Shown: positions 35,017-44,020 of the stretch, one piece after another
How positions within the stretch are numbered: position 1 is the first letter of the stretch
How the letters are laid out: every line of letters starts with the position of its first letter
From: Sedimentitalea nanhaiensis DSM 24252
GTDB lineage: Bacteria; Pseudomonadota; Alphaproteobacteria; Rhodobacterales; Rhodobacteraceae
Assembly: GCF_000473225.1 (NCBI RefSeq)
Contig: NZ_KI421509.1
Coordinates: 3,593,421 to 3,657,420 of the forward strand
DNA: 64,000 bases
Direction of reading: 5' to 3'
The notes under the pieces: model-generated
Seen by the model: only the letters and a program-made list of their open reading frames with translations
What the model was told of the DNA's origin: nothing
Database searches by the model: none
Translations under genes and position numbers: made by a program

Positions 35017-35406
35017 CTACCAGTCGCGCGCCAGCATGATGATCAGCAAACGCATGGTGGTGGCAGGATTGTCCGGGGTCTCGGCCCCATAGCGAAAGTC
35101 GGAATCCGCTTCGTACAAATCCAGTTTCCAGAACACGGTCTCGCCACGGATCTCGATCGCCCCGAAATCATGCCATCCTTCGGGATCATTCTCAGGCTCG
35201 AATGTATCAAACGCACCGGTGGCCTTCACCGCCTCGGCCAGGAAGCCATCGCCGGCCTCCATGAGCGAGCGGGTGACATGCATGCGGCCTTGGATGGGCT
35301 GCGCGGGCGGCACTCCAAGGCACGCGAGCTTGCGAAACGCGTCGTTTTGCGCCGCGATCACACTCGGATCCGGACGGTATGGCAGGGGTTGAACGGTCAT
35401 GGACAT
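35017..35406 (-). CDS. DUF3768 protein
   Basis: A 129-residue protein. The segment QNDAFRKLACLGVPPAQPIQGRMHVTRS (about 20-47) and the C-terminal GWHDFGAIEIRGETVFWKLDLYE with MRLLIIMLARDW are the DUF3768 signature. It is a short plasmid protein of unknown function, common in Rhodobacterales and rhizobia. It lies upstream of the ParB-like gene on the same strand, with 156 bp between. A related hairpin element lies 35 bases upstream. Confidence 0.8.
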   Translation of the reverse strand: MSMTVQPLPYRPDPSVIAAQNDAFRKLACLGVPPAQPIQGRMHVTRSLMEAGDGFLAEAVKATGAFDTFEPENDPEGWHDFGAIEIRGETVFWKLDLYEADSDFRYGAETPDNPATTMRLLIIMLARDW

Positions 35407-35440
35407 GGGGATTTCCTTTGAAAAGTTGAAACACCCTTCC

Positions 35441-35464
35441 CAAAGCCAGCTTTTTCTTTTTTGC
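35441..35464 (-). repeat. Recurrent A-rich leader hairpin, divergent copy 4
   Basis: On the minus strand the order is GCAAAAAAGAAAAAGCTG then GCTTTGG, 35 bases before the DUF3768 start. It resembles copies 1-3 (A-rich loop ending AAAGC, then GGCTTT) but is the least alike. Confidence 0.35.
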
Positions 35465-36115
35465 TTGGCGGAGGAACCCAGACAAACCTACCCGGCCCGA
35501 ATAAATCCAAAAGTCAGGTGTGCGGGATATGCGGCCCGAAGCAGCATCTGACTGTTGGATACAAGCGGGCACTCTGGATCGTGATTGCTCTTAATATCGG
35601 GTATGGAATCATAGAAATAATTGGGGGATTCCTCGCGGGGTCTCAGGCCTTGAAAGCGGACGCCCTCGACTTTCTGGGCGACGGATTGATCACCCTATTG
35701 GGCGTATTCGCAATTGGTTGGAGCTTGTTATGGCGGGCCCGGTCTGCCCTGATCCAAGGTGTGTTCCTAGGCCTGCTCGGATTGGGCGTAATGGGCAGCA
35801 CCCTCTGGCGCGTCTTCGATCAGCAACCTGTTGAAGCCGAGCTTATGGGGGCCTTCGCGTTGATTGCGCTGTTTGTTAACGTAGCTGCCGCATCGCGCGG
35901 GGGATGCAAATGTCCGGGCTGTTTGGCTCTTCTCTCGCAATGACGCAATTGGCAACGCAGCCGTTATTTTTGCAGCGGCCTGCGTGGCTTGGACCGGCAC
36001 TGCGTGGCCCGATCTGATCGTTGCGTTCACCATAGCCGCTCTGTTTCTTCATTCGTCGTATGTGATTGTCCGTGATGCCAATCATGACATCACGGAAGCT
36101 CAATCCTTGGAATAA
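35461..36115 (+). pseudogene. Cation-diffusion-facilitator-type transporter, frameshifted
   Basis: Two frames together give one CDF-like membrane protein. The first (to about 35900) covers four helices with GGFLAGSQALKADALDFLGD, the metal-site helix of this group. After a run of five G at 35898-35902 the product continues one base over as DANVRAVWLFSRNDAIGNAA, then two more helices, ending at 36115. Compared with related proteins as I remember them, a few residues are also missing at the junction, which points to a real deletion rather than a read error. The metal cannot be specified. The start is uncertain (TTG at 35461 or later). Confidence 0.7.
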
Positions 36116-36332
36116 TCTGAAAACAGATAACTTAGGCCGCTGTGAACTCAGTTTTGATCGCTGCTTGCGCCAGTCACCCAAACCGGGTTTATCTGACGCC
36201 CCCAGCCTTCTGAATGGCGAGTGGTGCCCCGCCAAGGCAAGAATGTGTATATCCTCGCCTAAGCCGGTGGAGGCCCTTTCAAACTCTTGACGTGTCCGTA
36301 TGCTTCGCGGTCACCGTACGCCCTTTACGTTT

Positions 36333-36878
36333 TTACGGGAATCCCGCTCGCATATAGGCAATGATCTTCCAGATATCTTCTTCGCCTAGCTTGTCTTCGA
36401 AGGCGGGCATGTCCGTTCCAAATCGCTCGCCGCCCTCGGAAATCGTCCAAAGAAGGTATTCATCGCCAGACATCGGCATCTGGACAAACTGGCGCAGCAG
36501 AGCCGGAGAGGGTTCGAGAGAACGCCCCGCTTGGCCGTCTCCCAACCCTTGGGCACCATGACAACTTGCACAATTGTTCGAATAGAGCGTCCGACCTTCC
36601 GCGATCACCTGAGGTGTCGCGCGAACCGTGCTCCGAGCGCCGCGATATGCGCCGGGGACACCTTGGTTCATATATGTCCAGTGCCGCTGCATCCGCTGCT
36701 GTTGTCCGGGGTTCATTTGTCCCCAGCCCCAACCATGCATACCGCCAGAGCCCATGTGACCTGATCCCATATGACCGTGGCCCCACCAGTCACCTCGATA
36801 TTGCTGTGCCGAGACGCCGGTTGCCAGAAGACCGACAAGGGCACCAATCGCCAAGTTGCGCATTGTTGAATGTTTCAT
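36333..36878 (-). CDS. Secreted c-type cytochrome with His/Met-rich N-terminal region
   Basis: A 181-residue periplasmic cytochrome. A signal peptide (about 1-24, ending GVSA) is followed by a Gly/His/Met/Trp-rich stretch (HGHMGSGHMGSGGMHGWGWG) and a class I cytochrome domain with CASCH (about 104-108) and a C-terminal Met ligand segment (MPAFEDKLGEEDIW). The His/Met-rich run looks like a copper-binding segment. Start at 36878 has GAGGAG six bases upstream. Its neighbour is the broken cation transporter, so both may be remains of a metal-resistance cluster. Confidence 0.85.
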   Translation of the reverse strand: MKHSTMRNLAIGALVGLLATGVSAQQYRGDWWGHGHMGSGHMGSGGMHGWGWGQMNPGQQQRMQRHWTYMNQGVPGAYRGARSTVRATPQVIAEGRTLYSNNCASCHGAQGLGDGQAGRSLEPSPALLRQFVQMPMSGDEYLLWTISEGGERFGTDMPAFEDKLGEEDIWKIIAYMRAGFP

Positions 36879-37290
36879 GTCATACTCCTCCTCGAAAATT
36901 ACAACTATCATGGACGGGTTGTTTGGGCCACCGATGATTCCGAATCTGCCAACTTCTGGAGGTCACTGGCCAGCTTTCAAATAATTTATGAAATGGAGAG
37001 CCGAGCCATGGGACTATGTTGAAGTTCAAGTGCCATGTTCGCTTTTTCTACACGATGATTAGACGAGTAATTCCACTAAGGCTCGCTGAATCCGGGTACT
37101 GCTACAACTAAATCCGGTCGGTTTAGGCGCTCACCCGGCATTCGCTGTCTTTGGGCTGAACGGCGGCTTTGGGAAAACGTCGAAAGTTTGCAAACTCCGC
37201 TTCCTGCGCATTGCCGCCATTCGTGGTCATCACCACATTCGTCATTCCGTTTTCACACCTGCCATTTTCCGCTTCGCCGCAATAGGTCTG
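36879..37290. other. Intergenic region without a gene
   Basis: About 410 bp between the cytochrome and antirestriction genes. Lower in GC than its surroundings. I see no open frame, hairpin or repeat worth naming. It would hold the cytochrome promoter. Confidence 0.5.
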
Positions 37291-38229
37291 TTAAGCCGCC
37301 TCGGCGCTGCGCCCTGCCCTGCCGACCTCCGATTTGGCGATCAGGTAGTCGCAAGCACGTTGCGCGTCCGCGGCGTGCCGAAAGATCGCGCCCTTGTCCG
37401 ACCGAAGAACGCGCAACCAGTTGTGGAGGTAGGCGGCATTCATCTCGAGCGTATGCGCGGTAAAGCCCAGCGTCTGACCCAGGAACACCGAGGTCAATTC
37501 CGCGACGATCTCCTCGCGAGCATAGGACGTGTTGCCAAACTTCGAGAACCCGAAATCGCGGTTCAGCCGATGGGGGGCTTTTGTGGCATGGGCCAGCTCA
37601 TGGGCCCAGACCCCGTAGAAATTGCGCGGGTCCTGAAACCGCGTGATGGACGGCATGTAGACCTTGTCCACGGGGGGCAAATAGTACGCCTCCGTGCCCG
37701 TGAAGACGGTTGTGATGTCGATGGCATCGAAAAACGCTTGCATGTGCGGGATGGGCTCGGACGGCGGATGCTCGGGCACGGGCTCCGGGTCAGGGTAGAA
37801 ACTGTCGGGCAAGCCCTCGATCTGGCAGGCATTGAACACGCGGTAGGATTTCTGGAAGCGGAAGATGCGGGCTTCCTCGGAGTGATCATCCCCGCTGCTA
37901 CGGTCGTCCTCGCCATCGGCGTCTTTCCGGCTTTGGCCGTAGTAGACAACGACAGAGGACTTCTCGCCTTTGCGCACCTTCGCGTCCAAGGCATTGGCCT
38001 GAGGCAGCGTCATCCAGAAGGGCGAGCTATGGCCCGCCATCACGGTGCGCATCGTCAGCAGGAAGTTGTTGACCCCCTGGTAGGGCTCACCCCCCACGCG
38101 CAGGGGGCGAGAGCTGCCGCCTGCGGTCCAGGGCTTTCGCCAGGGCAGGACGCCGCGCTCAATGATACGGATGATTTCGTTTGTGATGACCTCTGAGGCA
38201 TCGAATTTGGGCGTACGGGATCGGGCCAT
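37291..38229 (-). CDS. ardC: ArdC-like antirestriction protein
   Basis: A 312-residue protein of the ArdC type. The N-terminal ssDNA-binding domain (DUF1738 region) includes GVLPWRKPW (about 26-34) and YQGVNNFLL. The C-terminal zincin-like metallopeptidase has HELAH (about 210-214) and a downstream Glu in EEIVAEL (about 235). ArdC proteins protect single-stranded plasmid DNA entering a new host against restriction. It is the last of the minus-strand plasmid maintenance genes, consistent with a leading-region gene. Confidence 0.88.
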   Translation of the reverse strand: MARSRTPKFDASEVITNEIIRIIERGVLPWRKPWTAGGSSRPLRVGGEPYQGVNNFLLTMRTVMAGHSSPFWMTLPQANALDAKVRKGEKSSVVVYYGQSRKDADGEDDRSSGDDHSEEARIFRFQKSYRVFNACQIEGLPDSFYPDPEPVPEHPPSEPIPHMQAFFDAIDITTVFTGTEAYYLPPVDKVYMPSITRFQDPRNFYGVWAHELAHATKAPHRLNRDFGFSKFGNTSYAREEIVAELTSVFLGQTLGFTAHTLEMNAAYLHNWLRVLRSDKGAIFRHAADAQRACDYLIAKSEVGRAGRSAEAA

Positions 38230-38270
38230 GGCTGGCCTCCTTTTCGAGTTTTGGTGAGAGGGAGTGGTGA

Positions 38271-38756
38271 CTAGGTTGACCGACAGGGGCGCGGATCGTT
38301 GGCGATCCTGCCACCGAGGGCTTCGACCATGTCGATGTAGGTGGTCAGCGACACGGACTTGCCGGGACCCGAAGAGTCAGGGTCGACCGATCCGTCCCGC
38401 GTCACCCGCGGCAGGTTCGCGAAGGCGATGACATCGGTGACGAGTCGGATATCGATGAACGGCGTGCCACGTGCGACCGCAAGAGTGGCCAAGGGAAAGC
38501 GCTCGATCGGCGCGAAGGTCGACACGGTGGTCCAACCGAGATGGAGGAATGTCCCACCCTCCCCGCAGATCACATGCGCGTTTGGCAATGACGCCGCCTG
38601 CTTCAGATAGCCGAGATCACGCAGGACGGTCTGGCGTTCGAGCCGCTGTGCCAGCGCCGTCTGGCCAGTTCGGCGCAGCTCTCTATGCCGCCACCAGGAG
38701 GCGGCGGTTGCGCGGAGCACGCGCAAGACACCTGATTGGATAGGAATGCCCTTCAT
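38271..38756 (-). CDS. Hypothetical plasmid protein
   Basis: A 161-residue protein (MKGIPIQSGVLRVLRATAAS at its start). It has a basic helical N-terminal third (RHRELRRTGQTALAQRLERQ), a beta-like middle (HVICGEGGTFLHLGWTTVSTF) and VSLTTYIDMVEALGGRI near the end, which resembles a short HTH-like helix pair. I know no family. It precedes ardC on the same strand (41-bp gap), so the two may be co-transcribed. The start could instead be the GTG at 38783; neither has a good ribosome site. Confidence 0.55.
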   Translation of the reverse strand: MKGIPIQSGVLRVLRATAASWWRHRELRRTGQTALAQRLERQTVLRDLGYLKQAASLPNAHVICGEGGTFLHLGWTTVSTFAPIERFPLATLAVARGTPFIDIRLVTDVIAFANLPRVTRDGSVDPDSSGPGKSVSLTTYIDMVEALGGRIANDPRPCRST

Positions 38757-39033
38757 CCGGAACGGCAGACCGGAACCCGGCACGGACCCATCTGAGGGAC
38801 CCCAAAGGCCCTCATCCGTCAGTCACAAAACCCGAAGAACACTTTCTCTTTTTCCGGCCCCTTTGGGCACACAACAAAACCGAAAAGCCCGGCCCTTCTG
38901 CCGAAGCCATTGATTTCATGCAGCAATTCCAGATCGGCAGGCAAGATCGGCAACGCATATCGGCAAAACCTTGCTTGAAAGTACGAAATGTGTTTATTTT
39001 TCAAATACTTTGCAAACATGGAAGATCGGCAAA

Positions 39034-40236
39034 ATGCTGGAAACACCCGCCAGGATCGAACCCTGCTTCTTCGAGGAGCATATTCCTACAGAACTGGCAG
39101 ACCTTTCGGTCGACATCCAGAGGGAAGCCACCGGGCTGGGACAAGGGTTGCATCCTGACAGCGCAGCTGAGCTTGCCGATCTCGTCCGTGTGATGAACTG
39201 CTATTACTCCAACCTGATCGAAGGACACAACACGCGCCCCCGCGATATCGAAAGGGCGCTGGCTGGTGCCGAGCTTGAGGAAGAAACCCGTCCCCTCGCC
39301 CTTGAGGCCCGGGCGCACGTCATCGTTCAACGGGCCATCGACGAGATGCATCGCAAGGGCACCCTGCCCCGCCCCACATCCGTCGAATTCCTGACTTGGG
39401 TCCATAAGAGCTTCTACGACGAGATGCCGAATGAGTTTCGGGTCATCGAACATCCCGACGGCACACAAGAGCCCATCGTTCCGGGACGCATGCGCCAGGA
39501 TGATGATCGGGAAGTTGCGGTCGGGCGCCACCTACCTCCTTCATCGTCGCGCGTCGCGGCATTCATGGACCACTTCGACAAACGATTTCAGATTGCGGCG
39601 CGGTCTTCGAGCGGACGGATCATTGCGATCGCCTCTGCGCATCACCGGCTCAACTACATCCACCCTTTCCCGGATGGTAACGGCCGTGTCAGCAGACTGA
39701 TGTCTCATGCCATGGCCCTCACAGCGGGGATTGGTGGCCAAGGGCTCTGGTCCGTATCACGTGGGCTGGCCCGCGGGCTAACCGATCGGGGCGAGTACAA
39801 ACGGATGATGGATCTGGCCGACAGTCCACGCCGCGGAGACCGCGACGGACGGGGGAACCTGTCAGAAGCGGCACTGAAGACGTTTAGTGAATGGTTCCTA
39901 AAGGTGACGCTCGACCAGATCAGCTTCTCAGCAAGATTGTTCGATCTCGGCGGATTGGACCAACGGTATCGTCGTCTTGTTGCAGATACCATCGATGACA
40001 AGCGAGCGCCGGAACTAATCTCGGCGGTTCTTCGTCATGGGGCACTGGAACGAGGCGATGCGCAGATTGTGCTCAAGACGTCCGAGCGTACTGCTCGCAA
40101 CACGCTGAGTAAACTGACCGCCGCCGGATACATGACGTCCGTCTCGCCGAAGACGCCGGTTCGGTTGGCGTTTCCGTTGGATTATCGAGAGCGGCTCTTT
40201 CCAAACCTCTTTGGAGACGGTGACATGCCCGTGTGA
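39034..40236 (+). CDS. Fic-domain protein (AMP-transferase type)
   Basis: A 400-residue Fic enzyme. The catalytic loop HPFPDGNGR begins at about residue 210 (His210). An N-terminal inhibitory helix with SNLIEG (about 59-64) matches the (S/T)xxxE(G/N) motif of class II Fic proteins, whose Glu blocks ATP until relieved. A C-terminal winged-helix-like region (SERTARNTLSKLTAAGYM) suggests DNA binding. These proteins usually AMPylate a protein target. It ends 130 bp from the repC stop, convergent, with the parS sites between. The start at 39034 was taken as the first ATG leading into the domain. Confidence 0.9.
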   Translation: MLETPARIEPCFFEEHIPTELADLSVDIQREATGLGQGLHPDSAAELADLVRVMNCYYSNLIEGHNTRPRDIERALAGAELEEETRPLALEARAHVIVQRAIDEMHRKGTLPRPTSVEFLTWVHKSFYDEMPNEFRVIEHPDGTQEPIVPGRMRQDDDREVAVGRHLPPSSSRVAAFMDHFDKRFQIAARSSSGRIIAIASAHHRLNYIHPFPDGNGRVSRLMSHAMALTAGIGGQGLWSVSRGLARGLTDRGEYKRMMDLADSPRRGDRDGRGNLSEAALKTFSEWFLKVTLDQISFSARLFDLGGLDQRYRRLVADTIDDKRAPELISAVLRHGALERGDAQIVLKTSERTARNTLSKLTAAGYMTSVSPKTPVRLAFPLDYRERLFPNLFGDGDMPV

Positions 40237-40302
40237 CTGGCAACCGAAGCACCCTGTTTCTGGCCAAGTCCGCGAGCGCTGCCTCTGACCGTGTTGGAAA
40301 GA

Positions 40303-40366
40303 AGTTCACAGCTGTGAACTATCCCGAGCTATCCTACTTGTCAGCCGAGTTCACAGCTGTGAACTC
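40303..40366. promoter_or_regulatory. Two parS sites of the repABC system
   Basis: Two perfect palindromes, AGTTCACAGCTGTGAACT at 40303-40320 and a copy at 40348-40365 (extended by one pair on each side), have centres 45 bp apart. Both contain GTTCACAGCTGTGAAC, which fits the RepB parS consensus GTTNNCNGCNGNNAAC of repABC plasmids. They lie just downstream of repC. Confidence 0.85.
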
Positions 40367-40367
40367 A

Positions 40368-41603
40368 TCATGCAGCATCCCGCCGCATCAAGGCCATGAT
40401 CATCGGACCGCAGGAGAACTCCCCAATTGCTGCCTTTGAAGATAGGGTTCTCAAGTAGCCTCCAGGTGATCGGATATCCGCAAACCGTTCAAGCATTGCA
40501 ACGATCACAACAGACGCTTCTTCGGGACCCATATAGCGTTTCGCCTCGTCCCACGCGGACGGGGAAATACCCATCATGGGCCTGACCACATCAGCTACAC
40601 GGACCAGATCGTGCCAGTGGCGAACAGGCTGCTCGGAATAAGCTTTGAATTCCTGACAGGAGGCGAGGACGAGACCAAGCGGTATATTCGGCATCAGTTG
40701 ATCGTCAGTAATTGCCGTTGGGTTCGCCTCATCTTCAGAACACAGAGGGCTATCGGCAACTTCTGGAATATCGCGCGCAACGCCTCCGCCCCGCGCTTTT
40801 TCTAAGCGAGGTTCAAGATCATAAGAGTCTTTATTTGAATTCTGATAGTGCTGCTCAGAAACAGCATCATTGGTGCTCATATTTTCTGTTTCACAGCCAT
40901 CCAGAAGGTTTCTGGCGTGATCTAAGGCTGACCCCAAAGAGTCTTCGATGCGCCTAAGGTCTTCCATTTCGAGTTTTCTGCGAAGATCTCGGGCCACTAG
41001 GGCCGCAAGATCAGAGAATTGGTCCCAGACGCCCTGATCCGGACGAAGTGAGCGCCCGTACTCGGCCAGCCCTGCGAGGTCACGCCGCATGAGGCTCACA
41101 GTGGCACGTAGGCGCTTGTACCGCTCTTCTGCGGCCCGGACGGTCTCAGCGGCCTCACAAACCTCCTGGAAGCGTCGAACGAGCGGAGAGAGGTCGAACC
41201 CAAACGCAACCTTTTCGTCGCCGTAGCGGCGGGCATAGCGCTTCCCATTGGGGCTATCGCGCCGGACAACAAAGCCAGTCTGCACAAGGTTGGAGAGGTG
41301 GCGCCGCATCGTCGAGCAGGGCATGCCGTTCAGGCGCTCGCAAATCGCCTTGTTGGACGGATGTACAATCAATTCGCTGTCATTGCCTCCGAGAATTGTC
41401 GCTTGGTGAAAGCTGACCAGCGCCTGAAGCACCGTCAAATCCCGATCGGACAAGCCGAACGCGACTCGAGCGGCAGCGAGCTCCCTCAGGACCTCCCACT
41501 TGTTGGCGCCGACTGGGGGCAGGTCTTCCTGGGTCGCTGCCTGATGTTTCAGGATGGCAGCATCTATCGTTCGCCGGAACGGCGTTACGGGCGTGTAGTC
41601 CAT
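40368..41603 (-). CDS. repC: Replication initiator RepC
   Basis: A 411-residue RepC. The N-terminal domain has the family opening YTPVTPFRRTIDAAIL, KWEVLRELAAARVAFGLSDRDLTVLQALVSF and a winged helix (AICERLNGMPCSTMRRHLSNLVQTGFVVRRDSPNGKRYARR). The C-terminal domain includes SPSAWDEAKRYMGPEEASVVIVAMLERF and an RSPGGYLRTL segment. RepC binds the origin within its own gene and is limiting for copy number. It is last in repA-repB-repC. A GTG at 41615 is the alternative start. A probable counter-transcribed RNA lies in the repB-repC gap. Confidence 0.92.
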   Translation of the reverse strand: MDYTPVTPFRRTIDAAILKHQAATQEDLPPVGANKWEVLRELAAARVAFGLSDRDLTVLQALVSFHQATILGGNDSELIVHPSNKAICERLNGMPCSTMRRHLSNLVQTGFVVRRDSPNGKRYARRYGDEKVAFGFDLSPLVRRFQEVCEAAETVRAAEERYKRLRATVSLMRRDLAGLAEYGRSLRPDQGVWDQFSDLAALVARDLRRKLEMEDLRRIEDSLGSALDHARNLLDGCETENMSTNDAVSEQHYQNSNKDSYDLEPRLEKARGGGVARDIPEVADSPLCSEDEANPTAITDDQLMPNIPLGLVLASCQEFKAYSEQPVRHWHDLVRVADVVRPMMGISPSAWDEAKRYMGPEEASVVIVAMLERFADIRSPGGYLRTLSSKAAIGEFSCGPMIMALMRRDAA

Positions 41604-41653
41604 TTTGTCATTCACGAAGACAAAAATATCCCGGTCCGCGAATCACTTTGGAC

Positions 41654-41742
41654 TTGCGGAAAATAGCTCCGGACACTACCTTGAAGGTGCTAGAAACAAG
41701 TTAGGGTCTCGTGGAGTGGTCGCTTTGCGGGACCTTTTCTTT
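41654..41742 (+). ncRNA. Probable counter-transcribed RNA (ctRNA/incA type) of repABC
   Basis: In the 177-bp repB-repC gap, antisense to the repC leader, TTGCGG (41654-41659) is spaced 17 bases from TACCTT (41677-41682). About 50 bases on lies a terminator: GGTCTCG (41705-41711) pairing with CGGGACC (41728-41734, one G-T pair), followed by TTTTCTTTT. The predicted RNA (about 41689-41740) has the size, place and strand of repABC antisense RNAs that repress repC. Confidence 0.65.
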
Positions 41743-41780
41743 TGCCTTTTCGTGCCTCCTTCTTTGATTTCTGCTCTTCC

Positions 41781-42797
41781 TCAGTCTTCCGACCGCTGCT
41801 TCCAGCGTTCGTGAAGGTCTTCAATCATGTCATGCACTTGCGTCTCGACCCAATCGGCGAAGTCTCCATCCGCCAACTCGATCGATAGGCCCTTGACAGT
41901 GCGTTTGACCGTGCCGCCGCGTTTGCCGCCGATCTTCAGCGGGACGCTGGAAGGTGGGGCAGGGGAGGGCGACTTGGCCGGTTTAATCGCCTTGGTCACA
42001 GCCTTTTCTACGGCCAGGAACGTTTGGATGGACGGGTCATTGGTAGAGGCAACGTCATCCACCACCATGGAGGTCTCGGCATTTTCACGTGCCTCTTTCG
42101 CGATCCCGATAAGGTCCTCGCGGTCCAGACCATTCTCGTCGATGGCCCGACCAAGGGATTCCCATCGGGGTCGGCCAATGCCATGGGCGGCGCCAATGGC
42201 GCGTACCAGATCCGGCCCGACCATGTCCGCGATCGCGATCGCCATAGATATGGACGACTTCGTGACGGTAAGAATTTCTGCAACCTGAGATTGATTTCCG
42301 AAGCCGGACGACACAAGGTCCTTTGCGAACAGGGCCTTTTCAATAAAAGACAAATCGCGCCGACCCATGTTCTCCGAAATCTGAGCACGCAGAGCGCTGT
42401 CGTCATCCAGGTTGGTGACTAACGCGCGAACCTTGGTAACCTTATCGGACTGACGGATCGCCTCCAGCCTGCGTCGCCCATAGACCAAAAGGTAGCGATC
42501 ATCTTCACCCGGCGCACGTCGCACGAGGATCGGAACAGTCTGACCGTTCGCCTCAATCGCATCGCGCAAATCCATTACATCGGCCGGGTCAAGCCGGTCC
42601 GCCATACGCCCGTCTTCGATGCTCGCCGGGTCCAGTTCCCAAACATGATGGGAATCGACCGCGTCGCGGGCGGACCGAAGGGCGCGATTCGAGGTCATCA
42701 TCGGTGTCACAGCACCTGTCTGAGGGGCAGGGGAGGGGGCCCCAGCTGCCGCGAGACTGTCCAGCATTGACATGCGCTTCTTCTTGCCACTGGTCAT
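41781..42797 (-). CDS. repB: Partition protein RepB
   Basis: A 338-residue ParB-type centromere-binding protein. It has the ParB nuclease-like fold with VDSHHVWELDPASIEDGRMADRL, the box II segment VRRAPGEDDRYLLVYGRRRLEA (about 96-117) and SENMGRRDLSFIEKALFAKDL (about 141-161), then a helix-turn-helix (NQSQVAEILTVTKSSISMAI). It binds the two parS palindromes near 40.3 kb and works with RepA. It overlaps repA by four bases. Confidence 0.92.
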   Translation of the reverse strand: MTSGKKKRMSMLDSLAAAGAPSPAPQTGAVTPMMTSNRALRSARDAVDSHHVWELDPASIEDGRMADRLDPADVMDLRDAIEANGQTVPILVRRAPGEDDRYLLVYGRRRLEAIRQSDKVTKVRALVTNLDDDSALRAQISENMGRRDLSFIEKALFAKDLVSSGFGNQSQVAEILTVTKSSISMAIAIADMVGPDLVRAIGAAHGIGRPRWESLGRAIDENGLDREDLIGIAKEARENAETSMVVDDVASTNDPSIQTFLAVEKAVTKAIKPAKSPSPAPPSSVPLKIGGKRGGTVKRTVKGLSIELADGDFADWVETQVHDMIEDLHERWKQRSED

Positions 42798-43981
42798 GTG
42801 CGCCCCCAGGTTTTCTGGATTAGGTCGGCGATCTCGTCATTTAGCGTATTCAGGCTCTCAATCGCGCGATCATAGGTGGAACGCGTGAACGCGCTGCGTT
42901 CCACTTCATAAAGTGTCTGCTTGGTCAGGCCCGCATCTGAGATGGCTGTAGACTTCAACATGGGCGAATTCAGCACGGCTTCGCCGTACATTGTTCGCAG
43001 GAAAGCCACGATGCGGTTCTGCGGCGCATCCTGCGGCTCGTAGCGGGTCAAAACATAGCGCATCCAGTCATGAGACATGTCAGCGCCGCTCTCGGCAATC
43101 ACGTCCATGAGGTCGGCTGTCATGCGGAGGAATTGCGACATGGACATCACATCGAGCATCTCTGGATGGATGGTCACCAGAACGCCCGTGGCCGCGGACA
43201 GGGCGGACATGGTCAGAAAGCCAAGCTGCGGCGGGCAATCTATGACGACCACGTCGTAGTCCTCATCGACCTGGGCCAGCGCCTCCTTCACGCGGAAGAA
43301 GAAAAGTCCGGCATTGCCCTGCGCCAGCGCGCGCGGGGTGTCGTGCTCGAACTCCATCAATTCGAGGTTGCCGGGGATCAAGTCCAAATTGGGGATATAG
43401 GTCTTGCGGATGACCGACCGGATCGGCTCCGGGTCCTCATAGCGGATCGCATCGTAGAGAGTGCCGCCATCTTCGAGGTCCAATTCCGGCTGAACGCCGT
43501 GCAGCGCGGTGAAGGAAGCTTGTGGGTCAAGATCAATACCCAGCACACGATATCCGCGCAGGGCAAGCCGTTGGGCGAGATGGGCAGAGGTTGTTGTTTT
43601 TCCGGACCCGCCCTTGAAATTCATCACGCCGATGACCTGAAGATGATCACCCTCTCGTCGTCCGGGAACGTAATCGCCCGGCTTGCGAGCGGTTTTTTCA
43701 AGGAGCACACGCAGCGCTTGGATATCCTGCGCCGAGTAAAGACGACGGTTGCCGGCGGTCAGCTCGGGAGAAGGCCCTTTGCCATCCAAGTTGAGTTTGC
43801 GAAGATAGGAATCGTTTACGCCGAGCAGCGCCGCAGCCTCACCAGAGGTGAATTTGCGCATGGTCTTCTCGGCATCGGGTGGAAACAGGCTCTCACGTTG
43901 CGAATGCAACTGGTTCGCCAGCCATTCCGAATGCTGGCGGATCACCGCGTTGAGATCCTCATGCACAAAGGTATTATCCAT
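42794..43981 (-). CDS. repA: Partition ATPase RepA
   Basis: A 395-residue ParA-type ATPase. An N-terminal MerR-like helix-turn-helix (FTSGEAAALLGVNDSYLRKL, about 44-63) is followed by the deviant Walker motif KGGSGKTT (123-130), then IDLDPQAS and VVVIDCPPQLG. RepA drives plasmid segregation with RepB and represses the operon through its N-terminal domain. It is first of the repABC operon. The inverted repeat at 44021-44056 is a possible autoregulatory site. Confidence 0.93.
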   Translation of the reverse strand: MDNTFVHEDLNAVIRQHSEWLANQLHSQRESLFPPDAEKTMRKFTSGEAAALLGVNDSYLRKLNLDGKGPSPELTAGNRRLYSAQDIQALRVLLEKTARKPGDYVPGRREGDHLQVIGVMNFKGGSGKTTTSAHLAQRLALRGYRVLGIDLDPQASFTALHGVQPELDLEDGGTLYDAIRYEDPEPIRSVIRKTYIPNLDLIPGNLELMEFEHDTPRALAQGNAGLFFFRVKEALAQVDEDYDVVVIDCPPQLGFLTMSALSAATGVLVTIHPEMLDVMSMSQFLRMTADLMDVIAESGADMSHDWMRYVLTRYEPQDAPQNRIVAFLRTMYGEAVLNSPMLKSTAISDAGLTKQTLYEVERSAFTRSTYDRAIESLNTLNDEIADLIQKTWGRT

Positions 43982-44020
43982 CTGCCCTCTCGCTTCCGAG
44001 ACATCGCGTCTTTGGCGTGT

